Assembly (NCBI RefSeq): GCF_013394655.1
Contig: NZ_CP053351.1
Span: forward strand, 2,200,501-2,264,500
Length of the DNA stretch: 64,000 bases
Source: Winogradskyella schleiferi
GTDB lineage: Bacteria; Bacteroidota; Bacteroidia; Flavobacteriales; Flavobacteriaceae
Direction of reading: 5' to 3'
A program made the position numbers and the translations under genes. The notes under the pieces were generated by a model, which saw only the letters and a list, made by a program, of their open reading frames with translations, made no database searches and was not told the DNA's origin. Positions within the stretch are counted from its first letter, which is position 1. Each line of letters opens with the position of its first letter. Positions 15,865 to 24,110 of the stretch are shown here, in pieces.

Positions 15865-18099
15865 ATGAAAAAATTAGTCCTGATATTATTTTTATTCGCA
15901 ATTAGCGTTACTTCTTTTGCACAAGAATTGCCATTTAAAAAGGTGAAACTATCAGATTCAGTAGCGCTTGAAAACCAAATGCAGCAATTAGCAAGACAAT
16001 GTGACATTCAAAATTTATCAGCAATAGACCAGTTTAAGTTCCAGGTAATAAGAGGTGAATATAAAAACGCATTAACTTCAATAAAAAAAAGAATAGCAGA
16101 AACACCAAGAGATCAACGACAGTATTTAGATGTATACGTGCATTATGTAGAGGCAAAGCTTTATAAGAATTTTAAAGATGCGTTTAAAAACTCTTACAGA
16201 AAATACGTAAAGAATTCTGATGACATACAAGTTATTAATTTAAACAAATTCCTTATAGTTAGAGACCCAACTGATTATTACGTTAGTAATTTTAATACCA
16301 CGTATACTAGTATTGAATCTGAAAAGATATCCCAGGCTACTGCTATAGATGTAGTAAAAAAGTACTTTTTAAAAACAGTCTTTTCAGAAACTAGAGCAAT
16401 ATACTTTAGTGAAATTAAACAAGATCATAAACGTAGATATGTCATAAATGATAGTATCGTCATTCCTATGAAAGATGGTGCCGAAGTTTCAATTGTAGTA
16501 GTTCAACAAAAGGGGAATTCAACAACTAAAAAATCAGCCATATTAGTGTCTTCCATTTACGCAGGAACCAATGAAGCTGCCGCTATGTTATCAGCATCAA
16601 AAGGCTATATAGGCGTTATTACCAATACAAGAGGAAAGAGATTGAGTCATAGCGACATCAAACCTCTTGAATATGAGCATACTGATGTTTATGAAGTCAT
16701 TGATTGGATTAGTAAGCAATCCTGGTCCAATCAAAAGGTAGCCATGTTTGGAGGTAGTTACAATGGTTTTACACAATGGGCTTCTATGAAACACAAGGTG
16801 CATCCTGCTTTAAAAACCATTGTGCCCATGGTGGCTATTGCACCAGGAATTGATTACCCGATGGAGAATAATATACTGCATAATTACTCATATTCCTGGA
16901 ATTTTTATGTAACCAATAACAAATTTTTAGATTTTGAAGCTTCAAATGATTTTAAGCGTTGGAATACATTAAAAAACACCTGGTACAAAACAGGAGTAGC
17001 ATTTAACAAGTTAGATAGTTTAGATGGACAGACAAATACATTATGGAATACGTATATGCAACATACTAGTTATGATGAGTATTGGAAGAACATGATTCCA
17101 TATAAGCAAGAGTTTGCAAAAATTGACATTCCTGTTTTAACCATTACTGGTTATTATGATGACTCACAACGAGGCGCCATGTATTATTACAATCAACATC
17201 ATGAATATGCTAAAAATCCAAATCATTATTTGTTAGTTGGGCCTTATGACCATTGGACTGCACAAACGAAACCTGAAGAAAGTCTAAGAAATTACAAATT
17301 AGACAAAGCGGCTTTAATAAACATTGAAGAAAATGTTATTTATCAATGGTTTGATTACATTTTAAACGGAAAAGCAAAACCGAGTATTTTAAAAGATAAA
17401 GTCAACTTTCAGGTAATGGATACAAATACTTGGATGCACAAACCAAGTTTAAGCGCTATGACAAATGATACTTTACAGTTTTATTTAAGTGCTGATAAAA
17501 CCAACGATTTTTATGCTTTAAAACCGAAAGCAAATAATTCAGAGATTCAAATGTCTATTGATTTTAAGGATCGAAAAAGTATGACTAACACAGACTATTA
17601 TCCTTGGCCATTAAAAAAGGAGAATATCAATTTAAAAGATGGTTTAATTTTTAAATCTGAACCTTTAAAAGAAGATGTAATCATTAACGGTTCTTTTTTC
17701 GGGAATCTTGAATTTTCAATAAATAAAAAAGATGTTGATTATTCTGTAATCGTATATGAATTGACACCAGAAGGGAACTATTTTCATTTAAGTTATTATA
17801 TTGGAAGAGGGAGCTATGCTAAAGATCGAGAACAAAGAAATTTATTGATGCCGAATCAAAAGACGCGAGTGTCTTTCGACAATTCGAAACTAATCAGTAA
17901 AAAATTAGAAAAAGGGAGTCGCATTGTAGTGGTGGTTAATGTCAATAAAAACAATAATGCTCAAATTAATTATGGTACAGGAAAGGATGTGAATAAAGAA
18001 AGTATTAAAGATGCTGAAGTACCATTAGACATAACTTTTACAGGACAAAGTAGCATTTCCCTACCAATATATAAATATAGCCAAACGAAGCTTGATTAA
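15865..18099 (+). CDS. CocE/NonD-family hydrolase (X-Pro dipeptidyl-peptidase-like), secreted
   Basis: A 744-residue protein with a Sec signal peptide (about residues 1-19, cleavage after SFAQ). The alpha/beta hydrolase domain has nucleophile elbow GGSYNGF (Ser near residue 298), an acid in TGYYDDSQRG and His in GPYDHW near residue 474. A C-terminal jelly-roll domain follows. This is the layout of CocE/X-Pro dipeptidyl-peptidases (S15) and glutaryl-7-ACA acylase relatives. A region of about 200 residues before the hydrolase domain is specific to some Bacteroidetes members. The likely role is peptide or ester hydrolysis in the periplasm or outside; the substrate cannot be told from sequence. 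Confidence 0.85.
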   Translation: MKKLVLILFLFAISVTSFAQELPFKKVKLSDSVALENQMQQLARQCDIQNLSAIDQFKFQVIRGEYKNALTSIKKRIAETPRDQRQYLDVYVHYVEAKLYKNFKDAFKNSYRKYVKNSDDIQVINLNKFLIVRDPTDYYVSNFNTTYTSIESEKISQATAIDVVKKYFLKTVFSETRAIYFSEIKQDHKRRYVINDSIVIPMKDGAEVSIVVVQQKGNSTTKKSAILVSSIYAGTNEAAAMLSASKGYIGVITNTRGKRLSHSDIKPLEYEHTDVYEVIDWISKQSWSNQKVAMFGGSYNGFTQWASMKHKVHPALKTIVPMVAIAPGIDYPMENNILHNYSYSWNFYVTNNKFLDFEASNDFKRWNTLKNTWYKTGVAFNKLDSLDGQTNTLWNTYMQHTSYDEYWKNMIPYKQEFAKIDIPVLTITGYYDDSQRGAMYYYNQHHEYAKNPNHYLLVGPYDHWTAQTKPEESLRNYKLDKAALINIEENVIYQWFDYILNGKAKPSILKDKVNFQVMDTNTWMHKPSLSAMTNDTLQFYLSADKTNDFYALKPKANNSEIQMSIDFKDRKSMTNTDYYPWPLKKENINLKDGLIFKSEPLKEDVIINGSFFGNLEFSINKKDVDYSVIVYELTPEGNYFHLSYYIGRGSYAKDREQRNLLMPNQKTRVSFDNSKLISKKLEKGSRIVVVVNVNKNNNAQINYGTGKDVNKESIKDAEVPLDITFTGQSSISLPIYKYSQTKLD

Positions 18100-18114
18100 A
18101 TTGATACCTTAATA

Positions 18115-18135
18115 GCTCTCAAAAGAGGTTTTTTT
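18115..18135 (+). terminator. Weak rho-independent terminator
   Basis: A short stem CTCT/AGAG with a CAAA loop, followed by a run of seven T at 18129-18135. The stem is only four pairs, so termination may be partial. It lies after the CocE-like gene and before the ECF sigma promoter. Confidence 0.4.
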
Positions 18136-18154
18136 ATAATTTTTCTAATTACCC

Positions 18155-18184
18155 TGTAATAATTCTTAATTTAAGACACTAATC
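18155..18184 (+). promoter_or_regulatory. Probable promoter of the ECF sigma gene
   Basis: TGTAATA (18155-18161) and CACTAATC (18177-18184), separated by 15 bp, lie just upstream of the sigma gene. A region at 19387-19416, upstream of another gene, matches 23 of 30 positions including both boxes. This would fit an autoregulated ECF promoter; it is inferred from the match only. Confidence 0.4.
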
Positions 18185-18200
18185 AACAAAAACAGCACTA

Positions 18201-18692
18201 TTGAGTAGCGATTTTTATAAATCATCCATTTTACCTTTTGCTGGAATAATTATCAAATTATGTCGAGCGTATACTAACTCGCAAGAAGATTTTGAAGATT
18301 ATTACCAAGAAGTGTGTTTACAAATCTGGAGAAGTAAAGACAATTTCCGTGAAGAATCGCAATGGAGTACTTGGGTATATCGTATTTCATTAAACGTTTG
18401 TTTAACCTTACTCAAGAAAAAGAAAAATAATGTTCAGCATTTTGTGTCTGATTCTATAACTGTTGAAGAAACCGAAGACAATTACGCGTTTTCAGACGAA
18501 TCTCTAAATTTATTATATGATGCCATAAGAAAACTATCGGAAATAGATAGAGCCGTTATCATGCTTTATTTGGAAGAAAAATCGCAAAAGGAAATCGCTG
18601 AAATTATAGGAACGAACCCAAATAATATTGGTGTACGTGTTAAAAGAATTAAAACTAGATTAAAAAAATTATTAGATGGAAAAATCAATTGA
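18201..18692 (+). CDS. ECF RNA polymerase sigma factor (TTG start)
   Basis: A 163-residue sigma-70 family protein. Region 2 spans residues about 20-75 (EVCLQIWRSKDNFREES, WSTWVYRISLNVCL) and region 4 residues about 105-160, with the helix-turn-helix in EKSQKEIAEIIGTNPNNIGVRV truncated here to EIAEIIGTNPNNIGV. There is no region 1 or 3, which is the ECF pattern. The frame begins with TTG at 18201 and no nearer ATG is in frame. The gene overlaps the following membrane protein by 17 bp, so the two are translationally coupled; the partner may be a regulator of the sigma factor. The target genes are unknown. Confidence 0.88.
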   Translation: MSSDFYKSSILPFAGIIIKLCRAYTNSQEDFEDYYQEVCLQIWRSKDNFREESQWSTWVYRISLNVCLTLLKKKKNNVQHFVSDSITVEETEDNYAFSDESLNLLYDAIRKLSEIDRAVIMLYLEEKSQKEIAEIIGTNPNNIGVRVKRIKTRLKKLLDGKIN

Positions 18693-19332
18693 AAACATTT
18701 GGAAAGAAGGTTTTCTCAAGAGCGACGCACTAGTAGCACCAAAAATAAACAATCTTTACAACCAAAAATCAATTCATATCATTGATAAATTTAAAAGAAT
18801 GTTTAAAATAAATTTGATTGCCATTGTGGCATTCTCGTTTGCTTTTTTAGTCGTCTCTTTCATTATAGGAATTCCAATAACAGGTATCATATTTTTTGTT
18901 ACTCTTTCAGTTCTTGTTTTTATTAATAAGAGGTTATTAAACGATTTAGAGAAAATCGATATAGGTATAAGCAGTTATCAATACTTAAAAGCATTTAACC
19001 AATGGATAAACAAACAGGTATCCATCAACAAGAGATTTTCAAGGTTTTTGTATCCAATTATATTCATGTCATTGGTTTTAGGCTTTTGGTTTAAAGATGC
19101 CGAAGGCATGCCTTTGGGTGAAAGACTTGTAGATGAAATACTTGTTGGTTTTCCAGACACCTATTTAATATTTGGAATCCCACTCATCGGAATTGTTATC
19201 GTGGCATTCATCTTGGTTTTGCTATTCCTTGTTGGAGGTCGAATTTATAAATGGGATTTAAACATTGTTTATGGAAGACTATTCAAAAAACTAGAAGAAC
19301 TGATGACAGACATAGAAAGCTTAAGAAGTTAA
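18676..19332 (+). CDS. Membrane protein coupled to the ECF sigma factor, possible regulator
   Basis: A 218-residue protein with a short cytoplasmic N-terminus (residues 1-45) and four membrane segments near residues 46-64, 66-84, 118-136 and 165-188. A soluble loop and C-terminal tail contain charged helices. It overlaps the sigma gene by 17 bp and so is probably expressed with it. Genes in this position are often anti-sigma factors or sensors. No zinc-binding anti-sigma motif is present, so the role is inferred from position only. Confidence 0.7.
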   Translation: MEKSIENIWKEGFLKSDALVAPKINNLYNQKSIHIIDKFKRMFKINLIAIVAFSFAFLVVSFIIGIPITGIIFFVTLSVLVFINKRLLNDLEKIDIGISSYQYLKAFNQWINKQVSINKRFSRFLYPIIFMSLVLGFWFKDAEGMPLGERLVDEILVGFPDTYLIFGIPLIGIVIVAFILVLLFLVGGRIYKWDLNIVYGRLFKKLEELMTDIESLRS

Positions 19333-19386
19333 ACAATTGATAATAAGGTGTTTTGTTGTGGTTTTTTAAAATAAATAAATTTTAGG

Positions 19387-19416
19387 TGTAATATTTTTTG
19401 ATTTGGGCCACTAACC
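19387..19416 (+). promoter_or_regulatory. Promoter-like region shared with the ECF sigma gene
   Basis: TGTAATA (19387-19393) and CACTAACC (19409-19416) match the layout upstream of the sigma gene (23 of 30 positions). If this is the ECF promoter, the gene at 19435 is in its regulon. Confidence 0.4.
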
Positions 19417-19434
19417 AAGAAAACAGTAAAAATT

Positions 19435-19887
19435 ATGACACTATTAAATGCAATTAACTTTTTTGAAAGTTTAAAAACTGAATCCTCTAAAAAATCTGAA
19501 ATCAAGATTTATACACAATTTATTGATATTCTTAAAAAATTAGAAAATAGAGCATTCACCAATGATGACATTCAATCTATAGAAATAGAACTGGATAGCT
19601 TAAAACTAAACTCAAATCCAGACAACAGAAAACAATTCTTTAAAAACGCACTGAGTAAATTTGAGACCTATTTAAAGGACACCTTTTCTTTGACTTCCCA
19701 AGGATACTATACAAACCTGAGTGTAACTTTAGGAATGTTATTCGGAGTTGTAGCTGGAATTCTAATAGGTGAGCGTTTTGAAAGGTCTTTAGGGATTTCC
19801 TTTGGCATTTGTATGGGACTATTTATTGGCGCATTTATAGGTCGCCGTAAGGACGCTCAAGCTAAAGAAGCTGGACACATGCTCTAA
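19435..19887 (+). CDS. Protein with soluble N-terminus and glycine-rich membrane tail
   Basis: A 150-residue protein. Residues 1-85 are helical and charged. Residues about 98-138 form two membrane segments rich in Gly with small-residue spacing (LGMLFGVVAGILIGE and ISFGICMGLFIGAFIG), as in glycine-zipper membrane proteins. It follows the sigma factor operon by about 100 bp and its promoter region resembles that of the sigma gene. No family was recognised. Confidence 0.65.
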   Translation: MTLLNAINFFESLKTESSKKSEIKIYTQFIDILKKLENRAFTNDDIQSIEIELDSLKLNSNPDNRKQFFKNALSKFETYLKDTFSLTSQGYYTNLSVTLGMLFGVVAGILIGERFERSLGISFGICMGLFIGAFIGRRKDAQAKEAGHML

Positions 19888-20008
19888 TGTAAATCTAACT
19901 AAATCCCTCTTCAAATATCTTCGATTACTAAATTAGTAATACTATTTTTTAATACCACAAGGCTAACGAAAATTTGGTCTAGACATCATCAATCAAAATT
20001 TAACGGAC

Positions 20009-21406
20009 ATGAAAACAATAACAATTACCATACTTTTAATTTTACTCGCCATTACTACTGCACGTTCTCAAGATATTTCAGGACATTGGAACGGAACAAC
20101 CAAAAGAGGCGATAAAGAAATCACCTTTGTTTTTAATATAAAACCAGAAAACGCTACGTATTCAACTTCTATGGATATTCCCACGTTTAGAATTGCTGGA
20201 ATCAAACCATCAGCTACAACTTTTACAAATGGAAAGCTAATTATTGATGGCTCTAATGTTGGAATGAACTATACAGGAGTTTTTAATACTGAAGCACAAC
20301 AATTTGAAGGCACTTACAAGGAAGGTGGCATAGAAATGGTCCTAAACTTAAAAAAAGGAACTATAAAAATAGAAGACTCTAGACGGCCGCAGGAACCTGT
20401 AAAACCCTACCCTTATTATGAAGAAGAAGTCGTTTTTAAAAATAATGAAGCGAACATATCATTAGCAGGTACTTTAACCTTACCCCATAAAAACGGAAAA
20501 TTTCCAGTAGTTATTTTAATCAGTGGAAGTGGTCCACAAGACAGAGATGAAAGTTTTATGGGACACAAACCGTTTTTAGTGTTGTCAGATTATTTAACAA
20601 GACAAGGCATTGGTGTATTGCGTTTTGATGATCGTGGAGTTGGAGAATCTACAGGAAATTTTGGTAACGCAACCACGGAAGATTTTTCTAAAGACGTTTT
20701 AAGTGCCATCGCATACTTAAAAACTAGAAACGATGTAGATTTTAAAAATATAGGTTTGATGGGTCATAGTGAAGGTGGTATTATCGCTCCTTTAGCGGCT
20801 AATAACTCTAAAGATGTTGCTTTTATGGTGTTATTAGCTTCTACCGGAATTTCGGGAACAGAACTATCTGTAATGCAATCTAAAACATTGAGAGAATTTC
20901 CTGTCAAAGATGAGTTGGCTTATGAAAAAAACACCAGAAAAGCGATTGCAATTGTAACCTCTAATAAGGGCAAAACAGAAATTCAAAAAGAATTAACTAA
21001 ACATTATAATGATTTTTTAAGACCCATTTTAACATCATTAAACGTACCAGAAAAGAATATCAATGCATTTATAGAAAGCCAACTTAAAACAAGTTTACAA
21101 CCTTGGTCACGCTATTTTTTACAATACAACCCTGCTGATGAAATTGAAAAATTACAAATCCCAGTGTTGTCATTAAATGGCAGTAAAGACACGCAAGTAA
21201 ATGCAAAAATTAATCAAGAAGCTATAAGGCAAGCACTAATCAAAGGCAAGAATAAAGATTATAAAATAGTAGAATTGGAAAACTTAAACCACTTCTTTCA
21301 GGAGTGTGAAACTGGAAAGATGGATGAATATAGAAAAATAGAACAAACATTTTCCCCAACAGCATTGAACGAAATAAAAAAATGGGTAAGAGAACATCTG
21401 AAATAA
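20009..21406 (+). CDS. Secreted alpha/beta hydrolase with N-terminal beta domain
   Basis: A 465-residue protein with a signal peptide (about residues 1-20, cleavage near ARSQ). Residues 20-125 form a beta-rich domain (SGHWNGTTKRGD, a DUF3887-like or lipocalin-like fold). The hydrolase domain begins near residue 150 with SGSGPQDRDE; the nucleophile elbow GHSEGG lies near residue 253, the acid in LNGSKDTQV and the His in LNHFFQEC near residue 432. The triad is complete. Proteins of this type act on esters or peptides in the periplasm. A degenerate attC-like repeat follows the stop codon. Confidence 0.85.
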   Translation: MKTITITILLILLAITTARSQDISGHWNGTTKRGDKEITFVFNIKPENATYSTSMDIPTFRIAGIKPSATTFTNGKLIIDGSNVGMNYTGVFNTEAQQFEGTYKEGGIEMVLNLKKGTIKIEDSRRPQEPVKPYPYYEEEVVFKNNEANISLAGTLTLPHKNGKFPVVILISGSGPQDRDESFMGHKPFLVLSDYLTRQGIGVLRFDDRGVGESTGNFGNATTEDFSKDVLSAIAYLKTRNDVDFKNIGLMGHSEGGIIAPLAANNSKDVAFMVLLASTGISGTELSVMQSKTLREFPVKDELAYEKNTRKAIAIVTSNKGKTEIQKELTKHYNDFLRPILTSLNVPEKNINAFIESQLKTSLQPWSRYFLQYNPADEIEKLQIPVLSLNGSKDTQVNAKINQEAIRQALIKGKNKDYKIVELENLNHFFQECETGKMDEYRKIEQTFSPTALNEIKKWVREHLK

Positions 21407-21420
21407 GATATAAAATACTT

Positions 21421-21500
21421 GTAGTAATCTCGTGAATAATTCATTACTAGTACTCACCTACTCATGAAAATCCTCACGAATTTTCAGACTAGATTATATA
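21421..21500 (+). repeat. Degenerate attC-like repeat R4
   Basis: The stretch CGTGAATAATTCATTACTAG followed by CTACTCATGAAAATCCTCAC keeps the order of elements seen in R1-R3: a CGT(G)(A/T)ATAATT-like box, a TTGCT-like box, CTACT, and the hairpin GAAAAT/ATTTTC (21466-21485). The outer boxes are no longer recognisable. It lies between the hydrolase at 20009-21406 and the LytTR gene. Confidence 0.45.
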
Positions 21501-21519
21501 TTGATATGGCAATAGCAAT

Positions 21520-22221
21520 TTATTTCAATAACTGATTAATATTTGTTTTATATAGTTTACCAACAGGTACAACATGATCGCCAATATAAATTCTATTACC
21601 TTCTACTCTAGCGATGTGCTTTTTTGCAACGGCAAATGATTTATGAACTTGTATGAAATCATTATCAGAAAGCAATTGGATGGTATCCGAAATCTTTTCA
21701 CGAATGCTTATCGTATTAGTACTCGTAACAACTTTGGTATAATTACCTGAGGCTTCGACAAATAGAATATCATCTAAATCTACCTGAATATGGCTATTAT
21801 TTTGCTTTAAAAAAATATGTTGTCCTTCAGGCTTTATAGTCTCTTTACTTTCTTTTCTTATTCCACTAGTATTAGAAGAGGTTACTTTATTAATGGCTCT
21901 TAAAAAGCGTTCAAAACCAAACGGTTTTAACAAGTAGTCTACAACGTTTAATTCGTAGCCTTCAATGGCAAATTCACTATAGGCAGTCGTTACAATAACT
22001 TTTGGTGGAGATGATAAGGTTTTTAAAAATTGAAATCCTTTTAATTTGGGCATGTTCAAATCTAAAAAAATGAGATCTATCTCATGTTTGCTTAAGTAGT
22101 CAATAGCTTCTATAGCATCATAACAATTGGCTTTGAATTCTAAATTTGGTAACATATCACAATAGCCTTTTATAATATCGTGTGCAATATGTTCGTCGTC
22201 TATAATGATATATGTCATCAT
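21520..22221 (-). CDS. LytTR-family response regulator
   Basis: A 233-residue response regulator. The receiver domain has acidic YIIIDDE at the N-terminus, the phospho-acceptor Asp near residue 55 in LIFLDLNMPK, TTAYSEFA, and Lys in YLLKPFGFERF. Residues about 130-232 form the LytTR domain (VEASGNYTKVV, FIQVHKSFAVAKKHI). It overlaps the kinase gene upstream by 4 bp. It is transcribed away from the ABC transporter operon, whose promoter region holds spaced direct repeats of the kind LytTR proteins bind; control of that operon is inferred. Confidence 0.92.
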   Translation of the reverse strand: MMTYIIIDDEHIAHDIIKGYCDMLPNLEFKANCYDAIEAIDYLSKHEIDLIFLDLNMPKLKGFQFLKTLSSPPKVIVTTAYSEFAIEGYELNVVDYLLKPFGFERFLRAINKVTSSNTSGIRKESKETIKPEGQHIFLKQNNSHIQVDLDDILFVEASGNYTKVVTSTNTISIREKISDTIQLLSDNDFIQVHKSFAVAKKHIARVEGNRIYIGDHVVPVGKLYKTNINQLLK

Positions 22222-23012
22222 AAGCCATTAATATTTAATGTAGCGGTATAAATGGTATCTGTTTTAGATAGTGTTAACGTATGGTTTTTTGGGTATACCA
22301 GTTCTAATCGCCGTTTTAGGTTTTTTAATCCAATTCCTGTTTCAGGATTATCCTGTGTTTCATCAAAATTATTTTCTATTTCAAAGGTCACTTCATTATT
22401 GTGCGCTACTAAATTAATATGAACATAAGCATGTTCTCTTAAATTTTCAACACCATGTTTAAAGGCATTTTCTAAAAGAATAATAAACAGGAGCGGCATT
22501 AGTTCATAATCAGTGTCGTTTGTTTCAATGTTGAATTGAATATCAATCGCTTTATGATAACGCATTTTATGAAGTTCGATATAATTCTCGAGATAGGTAA
22601 TTTCTTCAGACAGCAAAACCGTGTCTTTTTCGCCATCATAAATACTATAACGCATCATATCAGAAAGCTTTAAGATGAGCTCTTGAGCTTTTTTAGAATC
22701 TTTATCAACTAAACCATATAAGTTATTAAGCATATTAAAAAAGAAATGTGGATTCACTTGACTTTTTAAATGCATTAATTCTGTTTTTGCTTTTTCATTC
22801 TTTAATCGGATAAGTGATTTGATTTGTTTAAATAGCCAATGTGCAATGGTAATAAACACAAGGATAAAGTACAATGCAATAAATTCTACAAACCCTTCTA
22901 ATTTGCCAAAAGTATCATTAAAAACGACAATAACTACACCTATAATTATGAGTGCTATATTATAAAAGCGCTTTATAAGTTTCCTTTTTCTATCGGTTAT
23001 TTTAAAATTCAT
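22218..23012 (-). CDS. LytS-type sensor histidine kinase
   Basis: A 264-residue kinase. Two membrane segments (about residues 15-32 and 40-60) are followed by a charged linker and the His_kinase domain: NPHFFFNMLNNLYG around the phospho-acceptor His, N box ENAFKHGV and G box GIGLKNLKRRL. It has no large sensor domain, so it probably senses through the membrane or a partner. The 4-bp overlap with the regulator shows tight coupling. Its promoter must lie in the 200-bp divergent region shared with the ABC transporter. Confidence 0.9.
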   Translation of the reverse strand: MNFKITDRKRKLIKRFYNIALIIIGVVIVVFNDTFGKLEGFVEFIALYFILVFITIAHWLFKQIKSLIRLKNEKAKTELMHLKSQVNPHFFFNMLNNLYGLVDKDSKKAQELILKLSDMMRYSIYDGEKDTVLLSEEITYLENYIELHKMRYHKAIDIQFNIETNDTDYELMPLLFIILLENAFKHGVENLREHAYVHINLVAHNNEVTFEIENNFDETQDNPETGIGLKNLKRRLELVYPKNHTLTLSKTDTIYTATLNINGL

Positions 23013-23053
23013 ATTTCAATATTAATTAAATAAAACACGGCTTACAAATAAGT

Positions 23054-23083
23054 TGACAAACAGTGTGTAATCAGTGACAAACA
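23054..23083. promoter_or_regulatory. Paired direct repeats, possible LytTR operator (kinase side)
   Basis: TGACAAACA occurs at 23054-23062 and 23075-23083, start to start 21 bp, that is two helical turns. LytTR regulators are known to bind pairs of short imperfect direct repeats with about this spacing. The pair lies about 40 bp upstream of the kinase start on the minus strand. Confidence 0.5.
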
Positions 23084-23132
23084 ATCATAAATGTGTTTTG
23101 AGCTGTCTTTATAACTACATATCATGAGTTTA

Positions 23133-23161
23133 TCACTAATACATGTGTTTGTGTCACTAAC
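23133..23161. promoter_or_regulatory. Paired direct repeats, possible LytTR operator (ABC side)
   Basis: TCACTAAT (23133-23140) and TCACTAAC (23154-23161) are again 21 bp apart. Read on the minus strand the second is GTTAGTGA, close to the GTT-centred half-sites known for LytTR domains. The pair lies 60-90 bp before the ABC transporter start. Confidence 0.5.
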
Positions 23162-23220
23162 GCTTTTTAATGGCTGAAAACGCTTATAAGTTTGTCTCAA
23201 TCAATCAAAAAACGAACAGT

Positions 23221-24108
23221 ATGGAACTTAGAATTGACAATCTATCAAAGACGTATTCAAACGGGATTAAAGCTTTGCAAAACATTTCATTAGACATACC
23301 AAAAGGGATGTTTGGTCTATTGGGACCTAATGGTGCAGGCAAGTCTACGTTAATGCGAACTATTGCAACACTGCAAGAAGCCGATTCTGGTTCCATTGTT
23401 CTTGGAGACATCGATGTATTGAAACAAAAAAATGAATTGCGGCAGGTATTAGGGTATTTGCCTCAACAATTTGGCTTGTATCCAAAGATATCTGCCGAAG
23501 TATTACTCAATCATTTTGCAGTGCTTAAAGGCATCACTCATAAAAATGAACGTAAAGAATTAGTGAAAGCGCTTTTGTATAAAACCAATTTATACGACGT
23601 ACGACAACAAAATCTTAAAGGGTTTTCTGGTGGGATGAAGCAACGTTTTGGCATTGCACAAGCGTTGCTTAATAATCCGAAATTACTTATTGTAGATGAA
23701 CCAACAGCAGGATTGGATCCTGTAGAACGCAATCGGTTTTACAATGTGTTAAGTGAGCTCGGAGAACATACCGTGGTCATTTTATCGACACACATTGTTG
23801 ACGATGTCAAAGAACTCTGCACAAATATGGCCATTATTAATCAAGGTCAAGTATGCTTACAAGGTAAACCGATGCAAATACTAGAAGGCCTAAAAGACAA
23901 AGTCTATAAAAAAACAATCGAAAAATCAGAATTACCCATTTACAAGGAAAATTATCAGGTCATCAGTGAACGATTATTTCTTGGTAAACCAACCATTCAT
24001 ATCGTGAGTGACACGAATCCAGGAGACGGCTTTTCGCTTATTAATGCCGAATTAGAGGATGTCTATTTCTCGGAAATATTCAATAATACTAACCTTAAAT
24101 CTAATTAG
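23221..24108 (+). CDS. ABC transporter ATP-binding protein
   Basis: An ATPase of about 295 residues. Walker A GPNGAGKST, Q-loop in YLPQQFG, signature FSGGMKQR, Walker B LLIVDEPTAGLDP and the switch His in STHIVDD are all present. The frame extends to ATG 23170, but 23221 puts the start right after the leader that also precedes the gene at 3724, and gives the usual beginning MELRIDNLSKTY. It lies 2 bp before the permease/peptidase gene, so the two form an ABC exporter-type complex. It is divergent from the LytTR/LytS pair, which probably regulates it. Confidence 0.92.
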   Translation: MELRIDNLSKTYSNGIKALQNISLDIPKGMFGLLGPNGAGKSTLMRTIATLQEADSGSIVLGDIDVLKQKNELRQVLGYLPQQFGLYPKISAEVLLNHFAVLKGITHKNERKELVKALLYKTNLYDVRQQNLKGFSGGMKQRFGIAQALLNNPKLLIVDEPTAGLDPVERNRFYNVLSELGEHTVVILSTHIVDDVKELCTNMAIINQGQVCLQGKPMQILEGLKDKVYKKTIEKSELPIYKENYQVISERLFLGKPTIHIVSDTNPGDGFSLINAELEDVYFSEIFNNTNLKSN

Positions 24109-24110
24109 TT

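Noticed and set aside
23170..23220. ATG at 23170 as the start of the ABC ATPase
   Set aside because: It lies in the promoter and leader; the ATG at 23221 gives the family-typical N-terminus and follows a leader shared with another gene.
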